DNA of 64,000 nucleotides from Photobacterium carnosum (GCF_002849605.1 NZ_NPIB01000005.1:1-64000), one strand, 5' to 3'. Positions 23,720-33,136 are shown, counted from the stretch's first letter. Notes: generated from the letters alone by a model not told the origin. Program-made: numbers and translations.

Positions 23720-23748
23720 AAAAAAGGAAGCCGAGGCTTCCTTTTTTT
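23720..23748. terminator. Bidirectional terminator between slyX and slyD
   Basis: The stem GGAAGCC / GGCTTCC has an A-run on its left and seven T on its right, so it can end transcription of both slyX (plus) and slyD (minus). Confidence 0.9.
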
Positions 23749-23767
23749 ATGATCACAATAAATGTGA

Positions 23768-24367
23768 TTAGTGAGAACAGCCGCAGCCGCCCTTACCTTC
23801 GCCACCGCAACAACCTTCGTCGTTACCGTGATCATGGTCGCCGCCACAGCAATCATCATCGCCATGATCACCACAACCGCCTTCACCACCACAGCAACCG
23901 CCTTCTTGGTGTAGGTGACCGTGTTCGACTTCTTCTTCAGTTGCAGCACGTACAGCAACAACTTCAACGTCAAAACCTAATGTTTGACCAGCAAGCATAT
24001 GGTTACCATCAACAACAACTTCGTCGCCGTCAACTTCAGTTACTTCTACAGGGATTGGACCTTGATCTGTATCAGCAAGGAAACGCATACCAACAGTAAT
24101 TTCATCAACACCTTGGAATACATTTGCAGGAACACGCTGAACCATTTCGTCCATGTGCTCACCGTAAGCATCTTCAGGAGCAACAGTGATTTCAAACTTA
24201 TCGCCTGCCACGTGGCCTTCAAGCGCTTTTTCCAGACCAGGAATAAGGTTGTTATGACCGTGTAGGTAATCAAGAGGAACTTCAACTGTTGATTGATCGA
24301 CAACGATACCTTCTTCAGTTTTCACTTGGTAAGCTAGGCTTACTACTGTGTCTTTAGCGACTTTCAT
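23768..24367 (-). CDS. slyD: FKBP-type peptidyl-prolyl isomerase SlyD, metal-binding
   Basis: SlyD is a cytoplasmic prolyl isomerase and nickel metallochaperone involved in hydrogenase maturation in E. coli. The ATG at 24367 (MKVAKDTVVSLAYQVKTEEG) has GGAG upstream; an earlier in-frame start is rejected. The FKBP domain covers about residues 1-70 and 120-150, with the IF insert between (HMDEMVQRVPANVF). The last 50 residues are extremely rich in Cys, His, Gly and Asp (GGCCGGEGGCGDHGDDDCCG), the metal-binding tail. Length is 199 residues. Confidence 0.96.
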   Translation of the reverse strand: MKVAKDTVVSLAYQVKTEEGIVVDQSTVEVPLDYLHGHNNLIPGLEKALEGHVAGDKFEITVAPEDAYGEHMDEMVQRVPANVFQGVDEITVGMRFLADTDQGPIPVEVTEVDGDEVVVDGNHMLAGQTLGFDVEVVAVRAATEEEVEHGHLHQEGGCCGGEGGCGDHGDDDCCGGDHDHGNDEGCCGGEGKGGCGCSH

Positions 24368-24450
24368 GTTAACTCCAAAATTTAAGCTTGGGGTGATAGT
24401 TTTTGTTTTCACATCATACAGGATAATACCATTGAGATGCCATTATCACA

Positions 24451-24660
24451 TTACTCTGGTTTGAAAATCCCTATCACTTGTTGTTTGGTTATTGAAGAAA
24501 GTTGTTCACTTTCTTTTACTGCCTGCGGCAAACGTGTATCAATATGCTGACATTGAACACATTCGATATGCTCAACATCATGCTGTTGCCACCAGCGTAA
24601 TGTATCTAATGCTTGGCAGTTAGGACAAATCGCTCCTGCAATAAATCGTTTTTTGACCAT
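24451..24660 (-). CDS. yheV: YheV family putative zinc ribbon protein
   Basis: This 69-residue protein begins MVKKRFIAGAICPNCQALDT. It has two CxxC pairs, CPNC near residue 12 and CVQC near 34, forming a zinc ribbon, and ends QQVIGIFKPE, the YheV signature. The ATG at 24660 is preferred over a start 22 codons upstream. It lies 16 bases after kefB, as in E. coli. Function unknown. Confidence 0.92.
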   Translation of the reverse strand: MVKKRFIAGAICPNCQALDTLRWWQQHDVEHIECVQCQHIDTRLPQAVKESEQLSSITKQQVIGIFKPE

Positions 24661-24676
24661 GTTAATCACTCCCTGA

Positions 24677-26482
24677 TTAATCCCAACCTTGGTAGCGTTG
24701 TTGCTCACCACGCATCTCACGATCAAAAATATCTTCTAGCTCTTTACGGGCCTCTTTTTGACGTGAAGCCAAATTGACATCTTCACTATGTTGAGGCAAT
24801 AAATCACGTAACGCTTGGCTATCGATTTTACGAAAATGTGCCTGAGCACGATTCGCTTTATAGGGATGCATACCTAAAGATATGAGGGCTTGACGACCTA
24901 AATCAAGGGCGCCTTCAAATGTTTCACGTGAAAAACATTCCACCCCATAACTCAATAATTGATGCGCTTCAACTCGACTACGCGCACGTGCCATTAACTT
25001 CAATCGTGGAAAATGTTGTTGGCAAAGTGTCACTACCTCTATCACTTCACTGGGGTCATCAGTACAGATAATTAAAGCTTCAGCATTATCCGCACCTGCT
25101 GAGCGTAATAAATCCAGCTGGGTTGCATCGCCGTAATACACTTTATAACCGAATTTACGCAAGAACTGAATTTGACTTGGATCGCGCTCTAATACGGTAA
25201 CGCGAATTTTATTAGCAAACAGTAAACGTCCCACTACCTGCCCAAATCGTCCAAATCCTGTAATAATTACACGCGGTTGACGATCAATAACATTTGCAGG
25301 TGGTGGTTGTTTATCTTCAGTTTTAAAACTATGGACATACCAACGCTTTTGTATTTGTAAAATCAGCGGGGTGGTCATCATTGATAAACTCACAACCACT
25401 AATAACAACGGGGTCAAATCACCTTGTAATAATCCACCCGCGTTTGCTGCAGTAAACAATACAAACGCAAATTCACCCCCTTGACTTAAAATAGCGGCCA
25501 TTTGGCTGCGCGCTTTCATTTCAACACCAAATAGATGCGCTAATACATATAATATGCCCGCTTTAATCATCACTAATACAATAACTGTCGCTAATATCTG
25601 TAGTGGGTATTGCAACAATAATCCCAGATTAACCGCCATTCCAACCGAGATAAAAAATAACCCCAGTAATAATCCTTTAAAAGGTTCAATGGCAATTTCA
25701 AGCTCATGTCGATATTCACTTTCCGCCAGTAATACGCCAGCAAGAAAAGCGCCGAGAGCCATTGATAAACCGATCATCTGCATAATCAGTGCAATACCCA
25801 CCACCAATAATAAAGCGGCGACATTAAACAGCTCACGTACACCACTCATAACGACATAACGAAATAGGGGCCGTAATAAAAAATGTCCTGCAACTAAGAA
25901 AATAATAATACTGCTTAGCATCCATACGCCATCAAGCCAGCTGCCACCAGCATTACCTGCCAGCAATGGTAATAATGCTAACATTGGAATAACCGCGATA
26001 TCTTGAAACAACAGCACAGCAAATCCTGATTGACCCGTTTCACTACCACTTAATTGTTGTTCATCTATCACCCGTAATGCTATCGCGGTTGACGACAATG
26101 CCAACCCCATGCCGATAACAATCGCATCACGCCAACCAAGAGCAGGAAACAAACGATTACAGCCAAAAGCAATAGCGGCTATTATGATGCTAGTGATCAC
26201 CACTTGGCTGCCACCCAACCCTAATATAGGTTTACGCATTTGCCACAATTTTTTAGGGTTAAGTTCTAGGCCAATTAAAAATAGTAGTAGCACCACCCCA
26301 AATTCAGAGAAGTGCAACATAGCGTCCACATCAGATATCAGTCCTAAACCCCATGGGCCAATGCCGATCCCCGCAATGAGATACCCCAGCACCGATCCCA
26401 AACCTAACCGTTGTGCTAATGGCACCGCAATAATGGCAGCGCCTAAAAAAATCACCATCACCAGTAAGAAGTCATTATTCAT
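24677..26482 (-). CDS. kefB: Glutathione-regulated potassium-efflux system protein KefB
   Basis: KefB is an inner-membrane K+/H+ antiporter, held shut by glutathione and opened by glutathione adducts to acidify the cytoplasm during electrophile stress. The 601-residue product has about 12 hydrophobic segments (residues 1-380). A cytosolic RCK domain follows, with the Rossmann motif VIITGFGRFGQVVGRLLF near residue 402, then YYGDATQLDLLRSAGA. Length equals that of E. coli KefB. Its start overlaps the end of kefG by eight bases, so the antiporter and its ancillary subunit are made together. Confidence 0.95.
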   Translation of the reverse strand: MNNDFLLVMVIFLGAAIIAVPLAQRLGLGSVLGYLIAGIGIGPWGLGLISDVDAMLHFSEFGVVLLLFLIGLELNPKKLWQMRKPILGLGGSQVVITSIIIAAIAFGCNRLFPALGWRDAIVIGMGLALSSTAIALRVIDEQQLSGSETGQSGFAVLLFQDIAVIPMLALLPLLAGNAGGSWLDGVWMLSSIIIFLVAGHFLLRPLFRYVVMSGVRELFNVAALLLVVGIALIMQMIGLSMALGAFLAGVLLAESEYRHELEIAIEPFKGLLLGLFFISVGMAVNLGLLLQYPLQILATVIVLVMIKAGILYVLAHLFGVEMKARSQMAAILSQGGEFAFVLFTAANAGGLLQGDLTPLLLVVVSLSMMTTPLILQIQKRWYVHSFKTEDKQPPPANVIDRQPRVIITGFGRFGQVVGRLLFANKIRVTVLERDPSQIQFLRKFGYKVYYGDATQLDLLRSAGADNAEALIICTDDPSEVIEVVTLCQQHFPRLKLMARARSRVEAHQLLSYGVECFSRETFEGALDLGRQALISLGMHPYKANRAQAHFRKIDSQALRDLLPQHSEDVNLASRQKEARKELEDIFDREMRGEQQRYQGWD

Positions 26483-27053
26483 GGCTTACATCTCCTACGG
26501 TTAAAGGTAATAAAGGTTCATATTGATGGGGGCTGACTAACCACTGATGATAGGTTTGCGCATAATATTGCCGCTCAATGGTCGGAATACGCCGCGCCCA
26601 ATGCATGACTAATGGGGGTAACCATTGCATACGACAAAGATCGGCACACAGTTCAAACGGTTTTAAAATGTCATCAATGCTGCAACGGTTATAACCATCA
26701 GCACTGTAAGCCTCAGCTGCACCGCCGGTAGTGATCACTGATCGCCAATATTTACCGTTGGTTGCCGTACCTTCTCCATGAGCAAAACCTTTACTCAATA
26801 CCCGATCAAGCCACTCTTTAAGTAATGCAGGGCAAGAATACATATATAAGGGATGTTGGAAAATAATCACATCATGGGTTATCACTAATGCTTGCTCAGC
26901 CACTTCATCAATAAAAAAATCAGGATAGGTAGCATACAGATCATGCACAGTGACATGAGACAAGTGTTTTACTTCATTAAGTAACGCGTGGTTAGCCACT
27001 GACTCTTGTGGATCAGGATGCGCAAAGATAATTAATATTTTCAAATCGGTCAT
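26475..27053 (-). CDS. kefG: Glutathione-regulated potassium-efflux ancillary protein KefG
   Basis: KefG is a flavodoxin-fold quinone-reductase-like subunit needed for full KefB activity. The ATG at 27053 (MTDLKILIIFAHPDPQESVA) gives 192 residues. An upstream start adding 19 residues is rejected on family length. Conserved segments include FQHPLYMYSCPALLKEWLDR and TTGGAAEAYSADGYNR. It lies directly upstream of kefB. Confidence 0.94.
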   Translation of the reverse strand: MTDLKILIIFAHPDPQESVANHALLNEVKHLSHVTVHDLYATYPDFFIDEVAEQALVITHDVIIFQHPLYMYSCPALLKEWLDRVLSKGFAHGEGTATNGKYWRSVITTGGAAEAYSADGYNRCSIDDILKPFELCADLCRMQWLPPLVMHWARRIPTIERQYYAQTYHQWLVSPHQYEPLLPLTVGDVSHE

Positions 27054-27283
27054 ACTGTCCTTCTGCACGTCATTTGATGAATGAAGTAACGCCGTTATAA
27101 AACATTGCACGCCTAATTGTTAACTATCATACCTAATTGTTACTTAATATGATTGTTTAGTTGATATTCCTATTTTAATCAGCCTTACATCTGCACATTG
27201 CCAGTATGGTGCTAACTCAGTGTCAGGTTAGCCACTGGTTCAAGTTTGGGTTAGACTCCTGAGCATGATTTCCGTTTAATTTT

Positions 27284-27316
27284 GTGGAGCGGGCACGTCC
27301 CCGGCGCTATCGATGA
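27284..27316 (+). CDS. Candidate upstream mini-ORF of yheS (10 codons, arginine-rich)
   Basis: The reading frame GTG GAG CGG GCA CGT CCC CGG CGC TAT CGA TGA would encode MERARPRRYR, five of its ten residues arginine. The stop TGA overlaps the yheS start (ATGA). The 30-base segment is strikingly GC-rich in an AT-rich intergenic region, and yheS itself has no Shine-Dalgarno sequence, so its translation may depend on this frame. Against this, the GTG has no obvious ribosome binding site. It could instead be structured leader RNA. Function is inference only. Confidence 0.35.
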   Translation: MERARPRRYR

Positions 27317-29235
27317 TTATCTTTTCAGATATCCAACTTCTACGTGGTGGTAAAGTTCTGCTTGAAAATGCCACTGCGACCATTAACCCAGGCGACAAAG
27401 TTGGCCTTGTGGGTAAAAATGGTTGTGGTAAATCAACCTTATTTGCATTACTTAAAAATGAACTCAGCTTAGATGGCGGTAATTGTCAGTTTCCAAGTAA
27501 TTGGGAATTAGCGTGGGTAGCACAAGAAACACCAGCCCTAGAGCGAGCGGCGATTGAATATGTCATTGATGGCGATCGCGAATATCGCGAACTTGAGCGT
27601 CAATTAATCGCAGCTGAACTGGCTGACAACGGCAATAAAGTCGCTGAATTACACGGTAAAATTGACATTATTGGTGGCTATACTATTAATGCCCGTGCAG
27701 CTGAATTATTGAATGGTTTAGGCTTTTCACAACACCAAATGCAATGGAACTTAACCCAGTTCTCTGGTGGTTGGCGAATGCGTTTAAACCTTGCTCAAGC
27801 ATTGTTATGTCGCTCAGATCTACTCTTACTCGATGAACCAACCAACCACTTAGATCTCGATGCGGTAATGTGGCTTGAGAAATGGCTGCAAAGCTACCGT
27901 GGTACGCTAGTGCTAATTTCCCATGACCGCGATTTCTTAGATCCTGTTATCAACCGTATTATTCACGTTGAAAACCAAACCATGAACAGTTACAGCGGTA
28001 ACTACTCATCGTTTGAAGTCCAACGTTCAGAAAAGCTAATCCTGCAACAGGCAATGTTTCAAAAGCAACAGAAGCAAATGACGCACATGCAGTCATATAT
28101 CGAACGCTTCCGCTACAAAGCCAGTAAAGCACGCCAAGCGCAAAGCCGAATTAAAGCTCTAGAACGGATGGAAAAAGTACTGCCCGCGCAGCTTGATAAT
28201 CCGTTTATGTTTGAGTTTAGAGAGCCTACCGCACTGCCAAATCCGATTCTAATGATGGATCATGTTGCCGCTGGTTATGATGATTTACTGATTCTAGAAA
28301 AGATCCGCTTGAACCTTGTTCCAGGAAGTCGAATTGGCCTTCTGGGTCGTAATGGTGCCGGTAAATCAACCTTAATTAAGATGCTTGCTGGTGAATTGCC
28401 AGCCAAAGCCGGTGATATGGCCTTTTCGCAAGGGGTTAAAATTGGTTACTTTGCTCAGCACCAATTAGAAACCTTATACCTTGATGATACGCCAATACAA
28501 CATATGGCACGTATTGCGCCTAACTCAACTGAACAACAACTGCGTGATTACTTAGGTAGTTTTGGATTTCTTGGTGATAAAGCATTAGAAAAAGTCGGTC
28601 CGTTTTCTGGTGGTGAAAAAGCACGATTAGTATTAGCGCTAATTGTATGGCAACGTCCAAACCTATTGTTACTCGATGAACCGACTAACCACCTCGATTT
28701 AGATATGCGCCAAGCACTGACCTTTGCGTTGCAATCTTATGAAGGCGCAATGGTTATTGTTAGTCACGATCGTTATTTACTACGTGCAACCACCGATGAT
28801 CTATACCTGGTTCATGATCGCCAAGTAATGCCATTTGATGGTGACTTAAGTGATTATCACAAGTGGCTAACTGAGCAACATCGCAATGAGCGTCGTGAAC
28901 AACAAGCGGCAAAACCCGAAACCAATAAAGACAATAGTGCCGCATCACGTAAAGAACAAAAGCGTTTAGATGCCGAGTTCCGCAAGCAAACAGCACCAAT
29001 TCGTAAAGAAGTGACTAAGCTTGAAAAACAAATGGATAAGCTTAATGAGATTATTACCGCAGCTGAAACGGCATTAAGTGACAGCACCATTTATGATCCG
29101 GAAAATAAAGCACAAATGAATCAACAGTTAAAACTTCAAGGGGATGCTAAATCTGATCTTGAAGACATTGAAGTGGCATGGATGGAACTGCAAGAACAAT
29201 TAGAAGAAATGGAAAGCCAGCTTAACGCTGAGTAA
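27313..29235 (+). CDS. yheS: ABC-F family ATPase YheS
   Basis: YheS is a soluble ABC-F protein with two ATPase domains and no membrane part. Members of the family bind the ribosomal E site and relieve stalled translation. The first Walker A is GKNGCGKST (about residues 34-42) and the second GRNGAGKST (about 345-353). The signatures SGGWR and SGGEKAR and two LLLLDEPTNHLD Walker B segments follow. The charged linker with QSYIERFRYKASKARQAQSR lies between them. The last 110 residues are a coiled-coil tail. The 640-residue length fits E. coli YheS (637). Its start overlaps an arginine-rich mini-ORF and lacks a ribosome binding site. Confidence 0.95.
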   Translation: MIIFSDIQLLRGGKVLLENATATINPGDKVGLVGKNGCGKSTLFALLKNELSLDGGNCQFPSNWELAWVAQETPALERAAIEYVIDGDREYRELERQLIAAELADNGNKVAELHGKIDIIGGYTINARAAELLNGLGFSQHQMQWNLTQFSGGWRMRLNLAQALLCRSDLLLLDEPTNHLDLDAVMWLEKWLQSYRGTLVLISHDRDFLDPVINRIIHVENQTMNSYSGNYSSFEVQRSEKLILQQAMFQKQQKQMTHMQSYIERFRYKASKARQAQSRIKALERMEKVLPAQLDNPFMFEFREPTALPNPILMMDHVAAGYDDLLILEKIRLNLVPGSRIGLLGRNGAGKSTLIKMLAGELPAKAGDMAFSQGVKIGYFAQHQLETLYLDDTPIQHMARIAPNSTEQQLRDYLGSFGFLGDKALEKVGPFSGGEKARLVLALIVWQRPNLLLLDEPTNHLDLDMRQALTFALQSYEGAMVIVSHDRYLLRATTDDLYLVHDRQVMPFDGDLSDYHKWLTEQHRNERREQQAAKPETNKDNSAASRKEQKRLDAEFRKQTAPIRKEVTKLEKQMDKLNEIITAAETALSDSTIYDPENKAQMNQQLKLQGDAKSDLEDIEVAWMELQEQLEEMESQLNAE

Positions 29236-29241
29236 TCATTT

Positions 29242-29280
29242 AACGCCGTAGCGATTTTCATTGTTACGGCGTTTTTATTT
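29242..29280 (+). terminator. Terminator after yheS
   Basis: The 9-base-pair stem AACGCCGTA / TACGGCGTT, with a 14-base loop, is followed by TTTATTT. It lies just after the yheS stop and ends about 20 bases before yheT. The terminator may be partial, leaving some read-through into yheT. Confidence 0.75.
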
Positions 29281-29302
29281 AAGTATGAGTAAAGGCCATC
29301 AT

Positions 29303-30271
29303 ATGCAGCCATTCACTGCCCCGATAGGATTACGCAATCCACACCTACAAACCTTATTACCTCGCTTAATTCGTCACCAGCCCCTCTTTACACCCATCAC
29401 CCAGCGTCTTGAAATGCCTGATGGCGATTTTGTTGATTTGGCATGGACAGAGCAGCCCGACCTAATTAACCACCACCAGCCATTGATGATTTTATTACAT
29501 GGCTTAGAAGGTAGCTTTAATAGCCCTTACGCTAATGGCTTATTGATGGCAGCTAAACAACAAGGTTGGCTTGGGGTAATGATGCATTTTCGAGGTTGCA
29601 GTGGTGAACTAAATCGTCATCCACAAAGCTATCATTCTGGTGACATTAAAGATGTACGCTTCTTCATTCAATGGCTACGTCAGCAATTTCCACAGCGTCC
29701 GTTAATGGCAGTGGGTGTATCACTTGGCGGTAATGTGCTGATTAATTACTTAGCTCACTACCTTGATAATAGCGAACTCATCGCAGCCCAAGCTATCTCA
29801 CCACCGCTCAACCTAGCCTCATGTTCCCATCGTATTCAGCAAGGGTTCTCGCGCGTTTATCAACACTACTTACTAACATCACTTAAACGCACCGTTGCCC
29901 AAAAAATTGAGCGTCACCCTCATACCATGCCGATTAATCAGCAACAACTGGCATCAATTAACAGTGTATGGCAATTTGACCAAGCAGTAACGGCACCACT
30001 GCATGGCTTTAAGAATGCCGATGATTACTATCAACGTTGTAGTGGTTTACTACAACTGGCTAAGATCACACTCCCCTTACGGATTATTCACGCTAAAGAT
30101 GATCCCTTTATGTGTCGTGATGTCATTCCTCAGCACCCCTTACCCACCAACATTCACTATGATCTATCAGCGACAGGGGGTCATGTTGGCTTTATCAATG
30201 GCAGCTTACTCAAACCACAATTTTGGTTAGAACACACTGTGCCGACGTGGTTTCAGCAACAATTAACTTAG
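29303..30271 (+). CDS. yheT: YheT family alpha/beta hydrolase
   Basis: The product is a predicted serine hydrolase of the AB-hydrolase YheT (YMR210W-like) family. The ATG at 29303 (MQPFTAPIGLRNPHLQTLLP) has AAAGG seven bases upstream. Earlier in-frame starts (29261 TTG, 29285 ATG) are less likely. The oxyanion region is LLHGLEGSFNSPYANGL, the nucleophile elbow is GVSLGGN near residue 138, the acid is in HAKDDPF, and the histidine is in GGHVGF. The substrate is unknown. It follows yheS and precedes yheU, as in E. coli. Confidence 0.9.
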   Translation: MQPFTAPIGLRNPHLQTLLPRLIRHQPLFTPITQRLEMPDGDFVDLAWTEQPDLINHHQPLMILLHGLEGSFNSPYANGLLMAAKQQGWLGVMMHFRGCSGELNRHPQSYHSGDIKDVRFFIQWLRQQFPQRPLMAVGVSLGGNVLINYLAHYLDNSELIAAQAISPPLNLASCSHRIQQGFSRVYQHYLLTSLKRTVAQKIERHPHTMPINQQQLASINSVWQFDQAVTAPLHGFKNADDYYQRCSGLLQLAKITLPLRIIHAKDDPFMCRDVIPQHPLPTNIHYDLSATGGHVGFINGSLLKPQFWLEHTVPTWFQQQLT

Positions 30272-30368
30272 TATCAAGCAATATCACCACATAATGACTA
30301 AGTTTCTTTTCAGTCAAGTTTAAGAATATACTGCGGCTATTATTTTATTAATCATTTAAGAAGTTGTA

Positions 30369-30581
30369 ATGATTATTCCTTGGCAAGACATCGATCCAGA
30401 AACATTAACAAACCTGATTGAACAATTTATTTTGCGTGAAGGTACCGATTATGGCGAAGTAGAAATCAGCCTCAGTGATAAAGTCGCTTATGTTCGACGC
30501 CAACTAGAATCAGGTGATGCGGTGATTGTTTTCTCTGAATTACATGAATCGGTAGATATTAAGCTGAGAAATCAAATGTAA
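30369..30581 (+). CDS. yheU: YheU family protein (UPF0270)
   Basis: This 70-residue protein begins [20 protein letters not shown], the UPF0270 signature, and continues [20 protein letters not shown]. Function is unknown in the family. It lies about 100 bases after yheT and before prkB, the order found in E. coli. Confidence 0.93.
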   Translation: MIIPWQDIDPETLTNLIEQFILREGTDYGEVEISLSDKVAYVRRQLESGDAVIVFSELHESVDIKLRNQM

Positions 30582-30731
30582 TCCAATTAGTCACTGTATT
30601 ATCACTCACCAAAACTTGTCTTCATCTGCATTTTTATCACTTAATACCGACATTTAAGCAAACTTGTAGTAACATTTATCACTGTCTATTTTTGTTATTC
30701 ATCACGTAATAATCACAACAACAGGTGAGTT

Positions 30732-31601
30732 ATGTCGGTAAAACACCCTATTATTGCTGTCACAGGTTCATCAGGCGCGGGCACAACCACCACCTCTGAA
30801 GCCTTTCGCAAGATGTTTAATATGATGGACATCAACGCGGCATGGTTAGAAGGTGATAGTTTTCATCGATTTACTCGCCCAGAAATGGATTGTGAAATCC
30901 GTAAAGCTAAAGATCAAGGTCGCCACATCAGTTATTTCGGTGCTGAAGCCAATGATTTCGAGCAATTAGCCCACTTTTTCGAACAATATGCTCAAGACGG
31001 TAGTGGCAAGTTTCGGCGTTACCTACATACCTTTGATGAAGCCGTACCTTATAATCAAATGCCAGGAACATTCACCCCTTGGCAACAGCTTGCTGAAAAT
31101 ACCGATGTATTATTTTATGAAGGGTTACATGGTGGTGTGGTTGATGGGGAAACCAATGCAGCCCAACATGTTGATTTACTGATTGGTATGGTGCCGATTG
31201 TTAACTTAGAGTGGATTCAAAAGATCATTCGAGACACCCGTGATCGCGGCCATTCAAGAGAAGCGGTGATGGAATCGATAGTGCGCTCAATGGATGACTA
31301 CTTAAATTACATCACCCCGCAATTTTCTCGCACCCATATTAACTTTCAACGAGTCCCTACGGTGGATACCTCAAACCCTGTTAGTGCCAAAGGTATTCCA
31401 AGTTTAGATGAAAGCTTTGTGGTGATCCGTTTTCGTGGCTTAAAGAATGTCGACTTTCCGCATTTATTAGCGATGATTCAAGGTTCATTTATGTCACGTC
31501 ACAACACTCTCGTTGTCCCCGGTGGTAAAATGAGTTTTGCGATGGAATTAATTATGCGCCCGCTGCTCGAACAATTAATTGAAAACGGCAAAATAGCGTA
31601 A
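30732..31601 (+). CDS. prkB: Phosphoribulokinase-like protein PrkB
   Basis: The product resembles phosphoribulokinase and uridine kinase P-loop enzymes. The nucleotide loop is GSSGAGTTTTSEAF (residues 11-24), followed by WLEGDSFHRFTRPEMD and the conserved YFGAEANDFEQLAHFF. The physiological substrate in bacteria without a Calvin cycle is not known. The 289-residue length equals that of E. coli PrkB. The ATG is preceded by CAGGTGAG. The 150 bases upstream show no gene. Confidence 0.93.
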   Translation: MSVKHPIIAVTGSSGAGTTTTSEAFRKMFNMMDINAAWLEGDSFHRFTRPEMDCEIRKAKDQGRHISYFGAEANDFEQLAHFFEQYAQDGSGKFRRYLHTFDEAVPYNQMPGTFTPWQQLAENTDVLFYEGLHGGVVDGETNAAQHVDLLIGMVPIVNLEWIQKIIRDTRDRGHSREAVMESIVRSMDDYLNYITPQFSRTHINFQRVPTVDTSNPVSAKGIPSLDESFVVIRFRGLKNVDFPHLLAMIQGSFMSRHNTLVVPGGKMSFAMELIMRPLLEQLIENGKIA

Positions 31602-31677
31602 TCATTACCGATATTAATTAACCATTACTTTGTTAAATTAACGGTCACTGGTATCAGCAACCGCAATCATCATCGTG

Positions 31678-32082
31678 TTACGCCACAACAATCTCATAAC
31701 TGTGGCTCATTTCGACACCTTGACCCAGCATTAAACACACTGAGCAGTATTTTTCGAGAGAGTCTGCCACCACTTTACTCACTAGCTGATCATTTAAATC
31801 ATGACCCGTAACAACAAAGTGTAAATTTGCATGAGTGAAAATTCGAGGGGCTTGTTCACGACGTTCAGCTGAGATTTCAACTTCACAACCAGTGATCTGC
31901 TGCTGTAATTCTTGTAAACCACTAACAACATCAACTGAACTACACCCTCCCGCAGCCATTAATACTAATTCCATTGGACTTGGGGCTTTTTCACCGCCAT
32001 TACCATCTAACACAACACTATGACCCGATGCAGATTGACCTACAAACGTCATATTTTCTAACCACTTCACACGTGATTGCAT
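31678..32082 (-). CDS. yhfA: OsmC family protein YhfA
   Basis: The product is an OsmC/Ohr-fold protein, a group that includes thiol-dependent peroxidases. The 134-residue product has the two family cysteines in LVLMAAGGCSSVDVVSGLQE (about residue 47) and EKYCSVCLML (about 112-115). It starts MQSRVKWLENMTFVGQSASG. It is divergent from crp, the same arrangement as in E. coli. The exact substrate is unknown. Confidence 0.92.
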   Translation of the reverse strand: MQSRVKWLENMTFVGQSASGHSVVLDGNGGEKAPSPMELVLMAAGGCSSVDVVSGLQELQQQITGCEVEISAERREQAPRIFTHANLHFVVTGHDLNDQLVSKVVADSLEKYCSVCLMLGQGVEMSHSYEIVVA

Positions 32083-32264
32083 ATTTATATCCTTGAGCTA
32101 TATTCTTCAGAAATTCAGTTCATTTTCATTGACAATTTCATCAATTTCATCAATGTAAACAGTGTTTATTTTGTTTTATGTTAATAATGTTGCATATTTA
32201 TATTTGTAAAATTAGAGAGTAAAACCACTTTAAAACGGCACGTTAGGCAACTAAGTCACAACGA

Positions 32265-32280
32265 TGTGATCACGTGCACA
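32265..32280. promoter_or_regulatory. CRP binding site between yhfA and crp
   Basis: The core TGTGA-TCACGT-GCACA matches the CRP consensus TGTGA-N6-TCACA with one mismatch. It lies in the 391-base divergent region 32083-32473, about 185 bases before yhfA and 195 before crp. CRP control of this divergent pair is known in E. coli. The rest of the region has a small GAGCA-N4-TGCTC hairpin at about 32297-32312 and no other gene. Confidence 0.6.
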
Positions 32281-32473
32281 CTTATCTCTCATAAATGAGC
32301 AAGTCTGCTCGATCAATATCAAGAAAAAGCTGCAGAAAAAGGATACACTCTAAGCCAGTTCAAGTTAACTCACAGCCTAACCGCTGAGTGAGTAACCCTG
32401 CCAACACACCATTTTGTTGAGTTATATCTACAGAACATATTGTTGGGCAACATATGCAGAGGAAGTTAGTAAT

Positions 32474-33106
32474 ATGGTTCCAGGTAAACCGCAAACAGAT
32501 CCAACTTTAGAGTGGTTTCTTTCCCATTGTCACATTCACAAATATCCATCAAAGAGTACGTTAATTCACGCAGGTGAAAAAGCAGAAACTTTGTACTACA
32601 TCGTGAAGGGTTCTGTTGCTGTATTAATCAAGGATGAAGAAGGTAAGGAGATGATCCTTTCTTACCTAAACCAGGGCGACTTTATTGGTGAACTCGGCTT
32701 GTTCGAAGATGACCAAGAACGTACAGCTTGGGTTCGTGCAAAAAGCCCTTGTGAAGTTGCAGAAATTTCATTCAAGAAATTCCGTCAGTTAATTCAAGTT
32801 AATCCAGATATTTTAATGCGTCTATCTGCTCAAATGGCATGTCGTTTACAAGTGACAAGTCAAAAGGTAGGAGATCTTGCATTCCTTGATGTAACTGGTC
32901 GTATTGCACAGACACTACTTAACCTTGCAAAACAACCCGATGCAATGACACACCCTGATGGCATGCAAATTAAGATCACTCGTCAAGAAATTGGCCAGAT
33001 CGTAGGTTGTTCTCGCGAAACAGTGGGTCGTATTTTAAAAATGCTGGAAGAGCAAAATCTTATTTCTGCTCACGGCAAGACTATTGTGGTTTACGGTACA
33101 CGCTAA
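32474..33106 (+). CDS. crp: cAMP receptor protein (catabolite activator CRP)
   Basis: CRP is the global cAMP-dependent activator and repressor. The ATG at 32474 gives the family start [20 protein letters not shown] and 210 residues, nearly identical to E. coli CRP. An earlier in-frame ATG adds 20 residues not in the family. The cAMP pocket has [20 protein letters not shown], and the hinge helix ends at [12 protein letters not shown]. The recognition helix has [20 protein letters not shown] with the DNA-contacting Arg, Glu and Arg. It is followed by a strong terminator. Confidence 0.98.
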   Translation: MVPGKPQTDPTLEWFLSHCHIHKYPSKSTLIHAGEKAETLYYIVKGSVAVLIKDEEGKEMILSYLNQGDFIGELGLFEDDQERTAWVRAKSPCEVAEISFKKFRQLIQVNPDILMRLSAQMACRLQVTSQKVGDLAFLDVTGRIAQTLLNLAKQPDAMTHPDGMQIKITRQEIGQIVGCSRETVGRILKMLEEQNLISAHGKTIVVYGTR

Positions 33107-33136
33107 TTATTTTAGTAATACCGAGATCACCGATGA

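Noticed and set aside
23659..24303. Long frames opposite to or out of frame with slyD
   Set aside because: They are shadows caused by the repetitive Gly/Cys/His codons of the SlyD tail.
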